Positions 30,736-40,471 of a DNA stretch of 64,000 bases are shown here, one piece after another. The translations under genes and the position numbers were made by a program. Below the pieces are notes generated by a model. That model was not told where the DNA came from. It saw nothing but the letters and a program-made list of their open reading frames with translations, and searched no databases. This DNA comes from Streptococcaceae bacterium. Its GTDB lineage: Bacteria; Bacillota; Bacilli; Lactobacillales; Streptococcaceae. The stretch lies in NCBI GenBank assembly GCA_902363395.1, contig CABIZZ010000001.1:1302001-1366000 (forward strand). The letters are read 5' to 3'. Every line of letters starts with the position of its first letter. Position 1 is the stretch's first letter.

Positions 30736-31871
30736 TATCCAATATCCTCTGTAATCACAGCACCTTTTTTAATCACAAGAGGTGCCTCTTTGGTTCCACG
30801 AATGGTAACGCCAGTTTCAACTACGACACCCTTGTCAAGAATCGCATGCTCTACGACTGCTCCCTCATGGACAACAACACCTGGGAACAAGAGACTGCTA
30901 CGAATTTCTGCCCCCTTATGGAGATGAACACGACGAGAAATAACAGAATCATGTACCAAAGCTTCGACAATGCTTCCTGAGGCAAATTGCGAATTCTTGA
31001 TTTGCGAACCAGCCGCATAGTAAGTTGGCTCTTCGTTTTTCACCTTAGTATAAATCTTTTGATTTGGGGAGAAGAGTGACATGAATTTCTGAGTTTCCAA
31101 CATGTCAAGATTAGCGCGGTAGTAGGATTCAACAGAGTGAATATTGGCAATATAGCCAGTGTATTCGAATGCGAATGCTCCATATTCAACCGCTAAATCA
31201 CGTAGGATATAACGCAATTTTTCTGGATGTTCTTTGTGAACCTCTTGCTCCAATTTTTCAATCAACCAAGGAGTATCCACGATAAAGATATCTGTTGACA
31301 TATTGTAGAGAGCTTCTGGATCTTGACCTTCAAACAATTTTTGACCAGTCACATGATCTGTCTCATCAATATCTAAGATGGCATTTACTTCCGAGATATC
31401 TCGTTGATTCATTTTCTTGTAGACCACTGTGATTGGTCTGTCAACGGTATTGTGCAAGTGGAAGACTTGGTTCAAATCAATGTTTACTAAGATATCACAG
31501 TTAAGAGCGACTGTCTGGTTCGAACCAGAGCGTTTCAAATAGGTCAAGAGTTGCTCGTAGTATTCTTTACCAACGTTTGAACTTTCTACTGGAGTGTTGT
31601 AGATACCGAGATAGTAGTGACTCAAGAGAGTTGACAAGCCCCACTCACGACCAGAGCGAATATGGTCAAAGACGGAACTGATATTTTCTTGCTGGAAGAT
31701 ACCAAATACACTACGAATCCCTGCATTAGCGAGGCTAGAAAGCGGGAAGTCAATCAAGCGATATTTCCCATCAAATGGCAGACTGGCAACAGGACGATGA
31801 TCTGTCAATGACGACATATCATGGAAGCCTACTGTGTTTCCTAAAATAGCTGAATACTTATCAATCTTCAT
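30735..31871 (-). CDS. glgD: ADP-glucose pyrophosphorylase-like subunit GlgD
   Basis: 378 residues, homologous to GlgC. The GGQGTRL nucleotide loop of GlgC is replaced here by an early region running [20 protein letters not shown], so catalysis by this subunit alone is unlikely. In streptococci GlgD modulates GlgC in a heteromeric enzyme. The C-terminal left-handed beta-helix repeats ([19 protein letters not shown]) are present. It overlaps the end of glgC by 11 bp and the start of glgA by 1 bp. Confidence 0.93.
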   Translation of the reverse strand: MKIDKYSAILGNTVGFHDMSSLTDHRPVASLPFDGKYRLIDFPLSSLANAGIRSVFGIFQQENISSVFDHIRSGREWGLSTLLSHYYLGIYNTPVESSNVGKEYYEQLLTYLKRSGSNQTVALNCDILVNIDLNQVFHLHNTVDRPITVVYKKMNQRDISEVNAILDIDETDHVTGQKLFEGQDPEALYNMSTDIFIVDTPWLIEKLEQEVHKEHPEKLRYILRDLAVEYGAFAFEYTGYIANIHSVESYYRANLDMLETQKFMSLFSPNQKIYTKVKNEEPTYYAAGSQIKNSQFASGSIVEALVHDSVISRRVHLHKGAEIRSSLLFPGVVVHEGAVVEHAILDKGVVVETGVTIRGTKEAPLVIKKGAVITEDIG

Positions 31872-33003
31872 CTGTTGCTACCCCCACTTTTTCGTTATAT
31901 CCAACGACTTGTACTTCTTCCGTTCCATCGATGACAACACCTTCTGAAACAACTGCTCCTTCACCGATAATAGCACGTTTAATCACAGCACCTTGACCGA
32001 TAATGGCACCACTCATGATAACAGAATCTTCAACGACTGCACCTTTACGAACTTGTGCTTCCGTAGACAGGATAGAGCGTTTTACTGTTCCGTCTACCCA
32101 GCACCCATCCACTACCAAGGAATCTTCAATATGGGCATGTTCGCCAAAGAAGTTTGGTGGTGAAATCAAGTTACGAGAATAAATCTTCCAGTGACGATCC
32201 CGGCTGTCCAAGGCATTGTTTGGATCAATATATTCCATATTCGCTTCCCAGAGAGATTCAATAGTCCCCACGTCTTTCCAATAGCCATTGAATTCATAAG
32301 CATAGACACTTTCTCCAGATTCAAGGTAAGTTGGAATAACGTTTTTACCAAAGTCAGACATATCGATATCACTCTTCTCTGCGGCCACTAGCATGTTGCG
32401 AAGACGAGACCAGTCAAAAATGTAAATCCCCATAGAAGCTTTTGTTGATTTTGGCTCTGCAGGTTTTTCTTCAAATTCGACAATTCGATTGTTGGCATCC
32501 GTATTCATAATTCCGAAACGGCTAGCTTCTTTTAAAGGCACATCCAATACAGCTACTGTAAGGCTGGCATTGTGATCTTTGTGAGACTGAAGCATGTCGT
32601 CATAGTCCATCTTGTAGATATGGTCTCCAGAAAGGATCAACACATACTCTGGATTGATGCTATCGATGTAGTCGATGTTTTGGAAAATCGCATGACTTGT
32701 TCCTTCAAACCAACGATTTCCTTCACTTGCAGAATAAGGTTGAAGGATAGAAACCCCAGTATTAATACCATCAAGACCCCAACTGGAACCATTTCCAATA
32801 TGGTTATTTAAGGCAAGCGGTTGATACTGAGTAATCACGCCAACATTGTGGATACCCGAGTTGGCACAGTTGGATAAGGCAAAGTCAATAATACGATAAC
32901 GTCCCCCAAATTGCACTGCAGGTTTGGCAATGCTTTGAGTGAGTTTTCCAAGGCGAGTTCCTTGCCCACCAGCAAGGATCAGAGCTAGCATTTCATTCTT
33001 CAT
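31861..33003 (-). CDS. glgC: Glucose-1-phosphate adenylyltransferase
   Basis: Makes ADP-glucose from glucose-1-phosphate and ATP, the controlled step of glycogen synthesis. The 380 residues carry [15 protein letters not shown] at the N-terminus, the FEEKP motif and C-terminal beta-helix hexapeptides. It follows glgB after 117 bp. That gap holds a 44-codon open stretch in the -1 frame of glgB, which ends on the glgC start region. Confidence 0.96.
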   Translation of the reverse strand: MKNEMLALILAGGQGTRLGKLTQSIAKPAVQFGGRYRIIDFALSNCANSGIHNVGVITQYQPLALNNHIGNGSSWGLDGINTGVSILQPYSASEGNRWFEGTSHAIFQNIDYIDSINPEYVLILSGDHIYKMDYDDMLQSHKDHNASLTVAVLDVPLKEASRFGIMNTDANNRIVEFEEKPAEPKSTKASMGIYIFDWSRLRNMLVAAEKSDIDMSDFGKNVIPTYLESGESVYAYEFNGYWKDVGTIESLWEANMEYIDPNNALDSRDRHWKIYSRNLISPPNFFGEHAHIEDSLVVDGCWVDGTVKRSILSTEAQVRKGAVVEDSVIMSGAIIGQGAVIKRAIIGEGAVVSEGVVIDGTEEVQVVGYNEKVGVATDED

Positions 33004-33120
33004 TGATTACTCCTTTTTGGATTGACGAGACCTTCTTCCTACTTCTGAGGAGAGGCACCGTGGCTTCTTCTACAGAGTTAGGAATGGGATCATAGACTGC
33101 GATCAGTAGATCACCAACAA

Positions 33121-35022
33121 CTATTTTTTTGTTTTAGACACATTGGAACGAAGTTTTCGTTTCACTTTCCATACACTAGCTCCAAGAGCCGGTAAGGTGA
33201 AGGTCAAGGTTTGTGGATAATCTTTCCATAATCCCTCTTGAGTCTTCACTTCCTGGTTGTGCTCTTTCCAGACACCTCCCCATTTCTCTAATTCTGTATT
33301 CCAAATTTCTTCATAGACCCCAGCAACAGGGACACCGACTGTAAAGTCCTTGCGCTCTACTGGTGCCATATTAAAGATACAAAGCAGATGATTTCCTTTT
33401 TTATCCTTACGAGTAAAGGTCAAGACACTTTGATCTCGGTTATCTGCATCAATAATCTCAATACCATCATAGCTATCATCAATTTCCCAGAGCATCTTAT
33501 AGTCTTTGTAGAATTGATTGAGCTGTGAAGTAAACTCTTGCATCTTGCGGTTCATCTCATCATCCAGATTGGACCATTCTAGCTGTTCTTCAGACTTCCA
33601 TTCTAAGAATTGGCCGAACTCTGAACCCATGAAGAGCAATTTCTTGCCTGGGTGACAAATCTGATAGGTCAAGAGGTTTCGCAAGCCAGCGAACTGGTTG
33701 TAGCGATCTCCCCACATCTTATGCATGAGACTCTTCTTCCCGTGGACCACTTCATCATGAGAGAATGGCAACAAGAAGTTTTCAGAGAAAACATACATAA
33801 AGCTAAAGGTCACCAAGTTGAAATCAAATTTCCGATAAATAGGATCTTCCTCGTAGAAGCGGAGGATATCATTCATCCAACCCATATTCCACTTGTAGTC
33901 AAATCCTAAACCACCATACTCTTCTGGACCAGTGATCTTGGTGCCAGATGAACTTTCCTCCGCTGCCATGATGACATCCGGATGTTCTGATTTAATCACA
34001 GCATTCATCCGCTTAAGGAAATGAATTCCCTCATAGTTGAGATTTCCACCATCGATATTTGGTGTCCATGGACCACTATCATAGTCTAAGTAAAGCATGT
34101 TGCTGACCGCATCGACCCGAATTCCATCCAAATGATAAAACTCAATCCAGAACTTCACACTAGAGATGAGGAAGGATTGGACCTGGTTTTTCCCTAGGTC
34201 GAAATTCAAAGCTCCCCAGCCATAGTTGTGGGCACGATGGTGATCCTGGTATTCAAAGGTTGGTGTCCCATCGTAATAAGCCAAGGCATCATCATTGATG
34301 GTAAAGTGTCCCGGCACCCAGTCCACAATCACCCCAATGTTATTCAAGTGACAAGCTTCCACGAAATCTTGAAACTCTTCCGGTGTTCCGTAGGTATGCT
34401 CTAAGGCAAAGTAACCCATCAATTGATAGCCCCAACTAAGCCCAAGCGGGTGAGCCATCACTGGCATGAACTCCACATGGGTATAGTTCATTTTTACCAA
34501 GTAAGGAATCAAGTCTTCCTTCAACTGAGCAAATGAATAGGGACTTCCATCTTCATTTCGTTTCCAAGAACCAGCATGAACTTCATAGATATTTACTGGA
34601 CGAGATCTAAAGCCAAGTTTTCTCCGTCTGGCCATCCAGAGTCCATCTTTCCATTTCCGTTCCGGAATATCTGTAATAACCGCTCCTGTTCCTGGACGTT
34701 TTTCCATGCGAACTGCTAAAGGATCCACCTTCATCAAGCGGTGGCCATTTTGTCTTGTAACATGGAACTTATAGATATCGCCAACTTGAGGTGCAGTTGT
34801 AAAAACTTCCCAAACACCAGCTTCGTTTCTTACCATAGGAATTTCATTTTCTTCCCATTGGGTAAAATCACCTACTAGGTGTACTGCCTGAGCATTTGGA
34901 GCCCATACACGGAAACTATACCCTTCCACACCATCTACTTGCTCTTTATGAGCCCCTAGATAATGTTGAAGATGAAAGTTCTCCCCGGTTCCAAATGTAT
35001 ACAATGCTTGTTTCGTATCCAT
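33121..35022 (-). CDS. glgB: 1,4-alpha-glucan branching enzyme
   Basis: The 633-residue GH13 branching enzyme. An N-terminal CBM48 domain ([20 protein letters not shown]) is followed by the catalytic barrel with nucleophile Asp in [12 protein letters not shown], acid Glu in AAEESS and the [11 protein letters not shown] motif. The gene ends in KTKK directly at a run of seven A residues followed by TAG. This is a perfect A AAA AAA slippery site, behind which the -1 frame stays open for about 44 codons. It leads the glg operon, with promoter and cre site upstream. Confidence 0.96.
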   Translation of the reverse strand: MDTKQALYTFGTGENFHLQHYLGAHKEQVDGVEGYSFRVWAPNAQAVHLVGDFTQWEENEIPMVRNEAGVWEVFTTAPQVGDIYKFHVTRQNGHRLMKVDPLAVRMEKRPGTGAVITDIPERKWKDGLWMARRRKLGFRSRPVNIYEVHAGSWKRNEDGSPYSFAQLKEDLIPYLVKMNYTHVEFMPVMAHPLGLSWGYQLMGYFALEHTYGTPEEFQDFVEACHLNNIGVIVDWVPGHFTINDDALAYYDGTPTFEYQDHHRAHNYGWGALNFDLGKNQVQSFLISSVKFWIEFYHLDGIRVDAVSNMLYLDYDSGPWTPNIDGGNLNYEGIHFLKRMNAVIKSEHPDVIMAAEESSSGTKITGPEEYGGLGFDYKWNMGWMNDILRFYEEDPIYRKFDFNLVTFSFMYVFSENFLLPFSHDEVVHGKKSLMHKMWGDRYNQFAGLRNLLTYQICHPGKKLLFMGSEFGQFLEWKSEEQLEWSNLDDEMNRKMQEFTSQLNQFYKDYKMLWEIDDSYDGIEIIDADNRDQSVLTFTRKDKKGNHLLCIFNMAPVERKDFTVGVPVAGVYEEIWNTELEKWGGVWKEHNQEVKTQEGLWKDYPQTLTFTLPALGASVWKVKRKLRSNVSKTKK

Positions 35023-35043
35023 TCACTCACCTCTCTCGCTTTT

Positions 35044-35058
35044 ATGTAAGCGCTTCCT
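35044..35058 (+). promoter_or_regulatory. cre (CcpA) site of the glycogen operon
   Basis: ATGTAAGCGCTTCCT fits the cre consensus WTGNAANCGNWNNCW at every fixed position. It lies about 10 bp downstream of the glgB -10 box, a roadblock or start-site position, so glucose repression of glycogen synthesis by CcpA is expected. Confidence 0.85.
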
Positions 35059-35067
35059 AATAGTATT

Positions 35068-35096
35068 ATTCTACTATAAATAGTTGAAATATTCAA
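35068..35096 (-). promoter_or_regulatory. Promoter of the glgBCDA operon
   Basis: On the minus strand TTGAAT (35096-35091) and TAGAAT (35073-35068) are spaced by 17 bp. The cre site follows directly. The remaining 35097-35350 is very AT-rich and shows no gene. Confidence 0.7.
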
Positions 35097-35352
35097 GATT
35101 TTTTCTTGAATAATACGATGAAAATTTATGAAAATAATTTGAAACTTCCATTTTCTCCCTGAAATTTCCTAAAATATATTCAGAATTGTTCAGTTTTCAA
35201 ACTATCTTTCTAACATTATACTATAAAAATAATTGTAATTAAAGCTATTTCCGAAAATTTTTAGAAAATTTAGATTTTTTGTTTTGATATAACGACAACA
35301 ACTCCATTTTTGTTCAGATACTCATTTAAAGATACAAATAGAGGGGTAAAAT

Positions 35353-35384
35353 AAAAAAGCCACCACCTCTTCCAAGGTGATAAC
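35353..35384 (-). terminator. Terminator of ptsHI
   Basis: GTTATCACCT pairs with AGGTGGTGGC (10 bp including G-U pairs), followed on the minus strand by TTTTTTATTTT. It lies 22 bp after the ptsI stop. Confidence 0.8.
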
Positions 35385-35406
35385 TTTTATCAGATTTTTG
35401 CATCAA

Positions 35407-37140
35407 TTAGTCTACGTTCACGTATTCTTTAGAAAGTTCAAGCACTTCTTCCATGGTTGAACATTCAGTAAGAGCACGATTAGCGTATTCTTGCATCTTA
35501 GCTGTGTCAAGTTTCTTCATCAAGCTACGTGTACGAAGGACAGATGTAGCTGACATTGAGAACTCATCCAAGCCCATTCCGACAAGAAGTGGAACAGCAG
35601 TTTGGTCACCGGCCATTTCACCACACATACCAGCCCATTTACCTTCAGCGTGAGCCGCTTTAATCACATTGTTGATCAAACGAAGGATAGATGGGTTATA
35701 TGGTTGGTAAAGGTATGAAACTTGTTCGTTCATACGGTCAGCAGCCATTGTGTATTGGATCAAGTCGTTTGTACCAATTGAGAAGAAGTCAACTTCTTTG
35801 GCGAATTGATCAGCCAACATCGCTGCTGCTGGGATTTCAATCATGATCCCTACTTCGATGTCGTCAGCAACGGCAACACCTTCAGCAACCAATTTCGCTT
35901 TTTCTTCTTCCAGAATACCTTTAGCTGTACGGAACTCTGTCAACAATGCAACCATTGGGAACATGATCCGCAATTTACCGTGAACAGATGCACGAAGCAA
36001 AGCACGCAATTGTGTACGGAACATTTGGTTACCTGTTTCAGAGATAGAGATACGCAACGCACGGTAACCCAAGAATGGGTTCATTTCTTTAGGAAGATCG
36101 AAGTAAGGAAGTTCTTTATCCCCACCGATATCCATTGTACGAACGACAACAGGTTTACCGTTCATACCTTCAAGAACTGCTTTGTATGCTTCGTATTGGT
36201 CATCTTCAGTTGGGAAGTCTTGAGAATCCATGTACAAGAATTCAGTACGATAGAGACCAACAGCTTCTGCACCATTTTCGTTCACACCTTCAACGTCTTT
36301 AGGTGTACCGATGTTAGCAGCCAACTCGAAGTGTTTGCCATCTGCAGTAACAGTTTTGGCATCTTTCAAAAGAGCCCATTCAGCTTTTTGTTTAGCGTAA
36401 GCTTCACCAGCTGCTTTAAATTCAGCGATTTGCTCTTCACTTGGGTTGATAACAACTTCACCAGTAATTCCAGATACAGCCAACACATCACCATCTTTTA
36501 CAAGATCTGTAATGTTGTTTGTACCAAGAACCGCTGCAATTTCAAGTGTACGCGCCATGATCGCTGAATGACTTGTACGTCCACCAATATTTGTAACAAA
36601 GGCTTTAACGAACTGTTTGTTCAATTGAGCGGTATCGGATGGAGTCAAGTCATGCGCAACCACGATTGCTTCTTCATTGATGGTTGCAGGGTTTGGCAAT
36701 TTCTTACCAAGCAAGTTTGCAAGAACACGTTTGGTCACGTCGCGAATATCTGCTGCACGCTCTTGCATGTATGGGTTATCTTCCATTCCTTCAAAGATGG
36801 TGATAAACATGTCTGTGACTTCTTTTAAACCAGCCTCAGCATTCACCTTCTTCGTGCGAATTGTTTCCTTGATTTGACCAACCATTTCAGGGTCAGAAAG
36901 AACCATCATGTGAGCATCAAATACTTGTGCTGCTTCCTCACCAAGGCTCGCTACTGCATTCTCCCGAATAAGAGAAAGCTCGTTCTGTGAAGCTTCAAGA
37001 GCTGCATCCAAACGAGCTTCTTCTGCATTTGTATCTTCAACTGAGATCGTTTCAAATGACAAGTCGGGTTGAACAAGTAGATATGCCTTAGCAACGGCAA
37101 CACCATCAGATGCTGCAATTCCTTTAAGCATTTCTGTCAT
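35407..37140 (-). CDS. ptsI: PTS enzyme I (phosphoenolpyruvate-protein phosphotransferase)
   Basis: Transfers phosphate from PEP to HPr, feeding all PTS sugar uptake. 577 residues. The phosphorylated His is about 191 in [16 protein letters not shown]. The PEP-binding barrel shows [21 protein letters not shown] and the catalytic Cys in [13 protein letters not shown]. The start is 2 bp after the ptsH stop (operon). Codon use is strongly biased, as expected for a highly expressed gene. Confidence 0.98.
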   Translation of the reverse strand: MTEMLKGIAASDGVAVAKAYLLVQPDLSFETISVEDTNAEEARLDAALEASQNELSLIRENAVASLGEEAAQVFDAHMMVLSDPEMVGQIKETIRTKKVNAEAGLKEVTDMFITIFEGMEDNPYMQERAADIRDVTKRVLANLLGKKLPNPATINEEAIVVAHDLTPSDTAQLNKQFVKAFVTNIGGRTSHSAIMARTLEIAAVLGTNNITDLVKDGDVLAVSGITGEVVINPSEEQIAEFKAAGEAYAKQKAEWALLKDAKTVTADGKHFELAANIGTPKDVEGVNENGAEAVGLYRTEFLYMDSQDFPTEDDQYEAYKAVLEGMNGKPVVVRTMDIGGDKELPYFDLPKEMNPFLGYRALRISISETGNQMFRTQLRALLRASVHGKLRIMFPMVALLTEFRTAKGILEEEKAKLVAEGVAVADDIEVGIMIEIPAAAMLADQFAKEVDFFSIGTNDLIQYTMAADRMNEQVSYLYQPYNPSILRLINNVIKAAHAEGKWAGMCGEMAGDQTAVPLLVGMGLDEFSMSATSVLRTRSLMKKLDTAKMQEYANRALTECSTMEEVLELSKEYVNVD

Positions 37141-37142
37141 GT

Positions 37143-37406
37143 TTATGCCAATCCTTCTTTTTCCATTGTTTCAGCGATTGCTGCAAGAGCATCAGCAGCG
37201 TCAGCACCTTCAGCTGAGATTACAACGTCAGCTCCTTGACCAACACCAAGGCTCATAACACCCATGATTGATTTCAAGTTAACTGATTTACCTTTGTATT
37301 CAAGAGTAATATCTGAAGCAAATTTGCTAGCAGTTTGAACCAACAAAGTTGCTGGACGTGCGTGGATACCTGTTTCTGCCACGATGTGGAAATCTTTAGA
37401 AGCCAT
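37143..37406 (-). CDS. ptsH: PTS phosphocarrier protein HPr
   Basis: 87 residues, with the PTS phosphorylation site His15 ([10 protein letters not shown]) and the regulatory Ser46 ([13 protein letters not shown]) that HPr kinase uses to form the CcpA co-repressor. Seryl-phosphorylated HPr links this locus to the cre sites seen upstream of glgB and arcD in this window. AAAGGAGAG ribosome binding site. Confidence 0.98.
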   Translation of the reverse strand: MASKDFHIVAETGIHARPATLLVQTASKFASDITLEYKGKSVNLKSIMGVMSLGVGQGADVVISAEGADAADALAAIAETMEKEGLA

Positions 37407-37467
37407 AGTTTGACTCTCCTTTTAAAATTAGTTTTTGAGTTATCTGTGATAACCCTTACAATTTGCT

Positions 37468-37496
37468 ATTATATCATCTTCTTCATTATTTTTCAA
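37468..37496 (-). promoter_or_regulatory. Promoter of ptsHI
   Basis: On the minus strand TTGAAA and TATAAT are spaced by 17 bp, with TG before the -10 (TGATATAAT). It is a strong consensus promoter suited to a highly expressed operon. Between it and the nrdH promoter (37500-37690) I see only AT-rich sequence. Confidence 0.85.
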
Positions 37497-37697
37497 GATT
37501 TTTATCACACACTTACTGAAAATACTTACAGGAAGCACTCATTTTTTCTCTTCTTTTAAACTACTTTTTTTACTTTCTTCTATTAAATAAATAGAATTGC
37601 TTTCAGGGACACAGTATATAGAATTTTAGGAAAATAGTTCGAATTCCTTTGACTTAAAAAACCTATATTTTATCACGTTTTCCTCAATTTTCACTAA

Positions 37698-37727
37698 TTC
37701 TTACAATACTACATATTGTGGTATACT
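37698..37727 (+). promoter_or_regulatory. nrdH promoter with NrdR-box-like palindrome
   Basis: An extended -10 (TGGTATACT, 37719-37727) overlaps the palindrome-like ACTACATATTGTGGT (37708-37722), which resembles the NrdR repressor box. A second weak relative, ACCTATATTTTATC, lies about 45 bp upstream. The regulatory assignment is inference from sequence and position. Confidence 0.5.
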
Positions 37728-37837
37728 CCGATATAGTTAATTTACGTGCACAATATTTAGTTAAAACTCTTGACAAGGAAAAACCTTTTGTTTATACTAG
37801 ATACAGATTTATGAATTTAGAGGAGTTAGATCACATT

Positions 37838-38056
37838 ATGGTGACAATTTATTCAAAAAATAATTGCGTTCAATGTAAAATGACCAAACGTTTTTTAGAT
37901 ACCAATCACGTTGAATACCGTGAAATTAATCTAGATGAGCAACCTGAGTTTGTAGACCATGTGAAGAACCTTGGTTTCAACGCTGCACCAGTTATCCAAA
38001 CGGCAGATGAAGTCTTCTCTGGCTTCCAACCAGCTAAGCTCAAGAAATTATCTTAA
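37838..38056 (+). CDS. nrdH: Glutaredoxin-like protein NrdH
   Basis: A 72-residue electron donor to class Ib ribonucleotide reductase. The start at 37838 gives the standard MVTIYSKNNCVQCKMTKRFL with the redox CVQC motif, and AGGAG lies 12 bp upstream. An ATG-less upstream extension of the frame covers the promoter region and is not used. NrdH folds like glutaredoxin but is reduced by thioredoxin reductase. It precedes nrdE, separated by two strong hairpins. Confidence 0.93.
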   Translation: MVTIYSKNNCVQCKMTKRFLDTNHVEYREINLDEQPEFVDHVKNLGFNAAPVIQTADEVFSGFQPAKLKKLS

Positions 38057-38082
38057 AACTATCAAACAGGATCTGATTGGTC

Positions 38083-38126
38083 TAGGGAATGGAATACTGT
38101 AGCTCTCGACTACAGTATTCCCCTAG
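38083..38126 (+). other. Long perfect hairpin in the nrdH-nrdE leader
   Basis: GGAATACTGTAG (38091-38102) pairs with CTACAGTATTCC (38110-38121); flanking CTAGGG and CCCTAG-type arms extend it. No T-tract follows directly. It may mask, stabilise or process the nrdHE message. Confidence 0.55.
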
Positions 38127-38141
38127 CCCTTTTACTTGTAC

Positions 38142-38168
38142 AGGGGAGCTTGCCTCCCCTTTGTTTTT
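38142..38168 (+). terminator. Attenuator-like terminator between nrdH and nrdE
   Basis: AGGGGAG (38142-38148) pairs with CTCCCCT (38154-38160), then TTGTTTTT. It sits 20 bp before the nrdE ATG, so it should reduce, rather than abolish, transcription from nrdH into nrdE. Confidence 0.65.
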
Positions 38169-38188
38169 GAATTAGAAAAAGGAACATT

Positions 38189-40348
38189 ATGGGATTAAAA
38201 TCACTTGAAGACGTAACCTACTTCCGTCTTAATAATGAAATCAACCGTCCAGTTAACGGTCAAATCATGCTTCATAAAGATAAAGAAGCCTTGGATGCTT
38301 TCTTCAAAGAAAATGTTGTGCCAAATACCATGGCCTTTGATTCAATAACGGATAAAATCAACTACCTTATTGAACACAACTATATCGAAACAGCCTTCAT
38401 TCAGAAGTACCGTCCTGAATTTTTGGAAGAATTGGCCCAGTTTATCAAAGATCAAAACTTCCAATTCAAGTCCTTCATGGCTGCCTATAAATTCTATAAC
38501 CAGTATGCTCTGAAAACAAATGATGGAGAGTACTATCTCGAAAGCATGGAAGACCGCGTCTTCTTCAATTCTCTCTACTTTGCGGATGGAAATGAAGAAA
38601 TTGCGAAAGACATCGCAAATGAAATCATTCACCAACGCTACCAACCGGCTACTCCTTCTTTCTTAAATGCTGGACGTGCCCGCCGTGGGGAATTGGTTTC
38701 ATGTTTCTTGATCCAGGTAACCGATGATATGAATGCGATCGGACGTTCTATCAACTCTGCCCTTCAACTGTCTCGTATCGGTGGTGGGGTAGGAATTTCC
38801 CTCAGCAACCTTCGTGAAGCTGGAGCACCGATCAAGGGCTATGAAGGAGCCGCTTCTGGGGTCGTACCAGTCATGAAACTCTTTGAAGATAGTTTCTCAT
38901 ACTCTAACCAATTGGGACAACGCCAAGGGGCCGGGGTTGTTTACCTCAACGTCTTCCACCCAGACATCATCGCCTTCCTTTCTACTAAGAAAGAAAATGC
39001 CGATGAAAAGGTTCGTGTTAAGACCCTTTCACTTGGGGTCGTCGTGCCAGATAAGTTCTACGAATTGGCTCGTAAGAATGAAGAAATGTATCTCTTCAGC
39101 CCTTACTCTGTAGAACGTGAATACGGAGTGCCATTCAACTACATCGACATCACTGAAAAATACGATGAGTTGGTTGCTAATCCAAACATCCGCAAGACAA
39201 AAATTAAGGCGCGTGATTTGGAAACTGAAATTTCTAAATTGCAACAAGAATCTGGCTATCCTTATGTGGTCAACATCGATACTGCTAACCGGGCAAACCC
39301 AGTTGATGGAAAAATCATCATGAGTAACTTGTGTTCAGAGATCCTCCAGGTTCAAGAACCAAGCTTAATCAACGATGCTCAAGAATTCATTAAAATGGGA
39401 ACTGACGTCTCATGTAACCTTGGTTCAACCAACGTAGTCAACATGATGACCTCACCTGATTTTGGACGTTCGATTCGTGCTATGGTTCGTGCTTTGACCT
39501 TCGTCACCGATAGTTCTCATATCGTGGCCGTTCCAACTATTGACCACGGAAACAGCCAAGCGCATACCTTTGGTCTTGGTGCTATGGGACTTCACAGCTA
39601 CCTTGCGCAACAATTGATCGAGTATGGATCACCTGAGTCTGTTGAGTTCACCAGCATCTACTTCATGCTCATGAACTACTGGACCCTCGTAGAATCCAAC
39701 AACATCGCGCGTGAACGTGGCGTTACCTTCCACAACTTTGAAAAATCAGACTATGCCAACGGTACTTACTTTGATAAGTACACGACTGGAGAATTTGTAC
39801 CAAAATCTGATCGCGTCAAAGAACTCTTTAAAGATATCTTTATCCCAAGTGCAGAAGATTGGGCTGAACTGCGTGATAAAGTCAAGGCAGATGGTCTTTA
39901 CCACCAAAACCGCCTAGCTGTCGCACCAAATGGTTCCATCAGCTACATCAATGACGTATCTGCTTCTATCCACCCAATTACACAACGGATTGAAGAACGA
40001 CAAGAAAAGAAAATCGGTAAGATCTACTATCCTGCTGCTGGTTTGTCAACAGAAACCATTCCTTACTACACTTCTGCCTATGACATGGATATGCGAAAAG
40101 TCATCGATGTCTATGCTGCGGCAACTGAGCACGTAGACCAAGGACTCTCACTGACTCTCTTCATGCGCAGTGATATTCCAAAAGGCCTTTACGAATGGAA
40201 AACTGAAAACAAACAAACCACTCGTGACTTGTCTATCCTTCGCAACTACGCCTTTAACAAGGGTATCAAGTCTATCTACTACGTCCGTACCTTTACCGAT
40301 GATGGTGGAGAAGTTGGCGCGAACCAATGTGAAAGCTGTGTCATCTAA
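38189..40348 (+). CDS. nrdE: Ribonucleotide reductase class Ib, alpha subunit
   Basis: Reduces ribonucleoside diphosphates. The 719 residues lack an N-terminal ATP cone (class Ib feature). Catalytic-site elements are visible: LVSCFLIQVTDDM, SNLCSEILQVQEPS, the NGSISYINDVSASIHPI loop and the C-terminal redox pair GANQCESCVI that is re-reduced by NrdH. AAAAGGA ribosome binding site. It is separated from nrdF by a terminator and a new promoter, whereas many species co-transcribe nrdEF. Confidence 0.97.
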   Translation: MGLKSLEDVTYFRLNNEINRPVNGQIMLHKDKEALDAFFKENVVPNTMAFDSITDKINYLIEHNYIETAFIQKYRPEFLEELAQFIKDQNFQFKSFMAAYKFYNQYALKTNDGEYYLESMEDRVFFNSLYFADGNEEIAKDIANEIIHQRYQPATPSFLNAGRARRGELVSCFLIQVTDDMNAIGRSINSALQLSRIGGGVGISLSNLREAGAPIKGYEGAASGVVPVMKLFEDSFSYSNQLGQRQGAGVVYLNVFHPDIIAFLSTKKENADEKVRVKTLSLGVVVPDKFYELARKNEEMYLFSPYSVEREYGVPFNYIDITEKYDELVANPNIRKTKIKARDLETEISKLQQESGYPYVVNIDTANRANPVDGKIIMSNLCSEILQVQEPSLINDAQEFIKMGTDVSCNLGSTNVVNMMTSPDFGRSIRAMVRALTFVTDSSHIVAVPTIDHGNSQAHTFGLGAMGLHSYLAQQLIEYGSPESVEFTSIYFMLMNYWTLVESNNIARERGVTFHNFEKSDYANGTYFDKYTTGEFVPKSDRVKELFKDIFIPSAEDWAELRDKVKADGLYHQNRLAVAPNGSISYINDVSASIHPITQRIEERQEKKIGKIYYPAAGLSTETIPYYTSAYDMDMRKVIDVYAAATEHVDQGLSLTLFMRSDIPKGLYEWKTENKQTTRDLSILRNYAFNKGIKSIYYVRTFTDDGGEVGANQCESCVI

Positions 40349-40370
40349 GACACTCTGATCCATTGCTACC

Positions 40371-40394
40371 AAAAAGTCGGTTCGCCGACTTTTT
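40371..40394 (+). terminator. UUCG-capped terminator after nrdE
   Basis: AAAAAGTCGG, then TTCG, then CCGACTTTTT: a perfect 10-bp stem with the very stable UUCG tetraloop and T-rich 3' arm. It works in either direction. Confidence 0.9.
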
Positions 40395-40401
40395 GTGCGG
40401 T

Positions 40402-40440
40402 ATTCTAACAATTGTGTTAGAATAATAATGATTGTATGAT
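40402..40440 (+). promoter_or_regulatory. nrdF promoter with a perfect inverted repeat over the -35
   Basis: TTGTGT (40412-40417) and TATGAT (40435-40440) are spaced by 17 bp. ATTCTAACA (40402-40410) and TGTTAGAAT (40415-40423) form a perfect 9-bp inverted repeat around ATTG, covering the -35. Its centre shares ACA-ATTGTG with the nrdH promoter palindrome, so a common regulator such as NrdR is plausible. Confidence 0.5.
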
Positions 40441-40471
40441 CGAATGAATTAGAAAAAGAAAGAGATTTCAA

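Noticed and set aside
35806..36828. Long plus-strand open frames (253 and 86 codons) opposite ptsI
   Set aside because: They lie wholly antisense to ptsI, have Cys/Phe/His-rich low-quality translations, and arise because the strongly biased codon use of ptsI avoids stop codons on the other strand.
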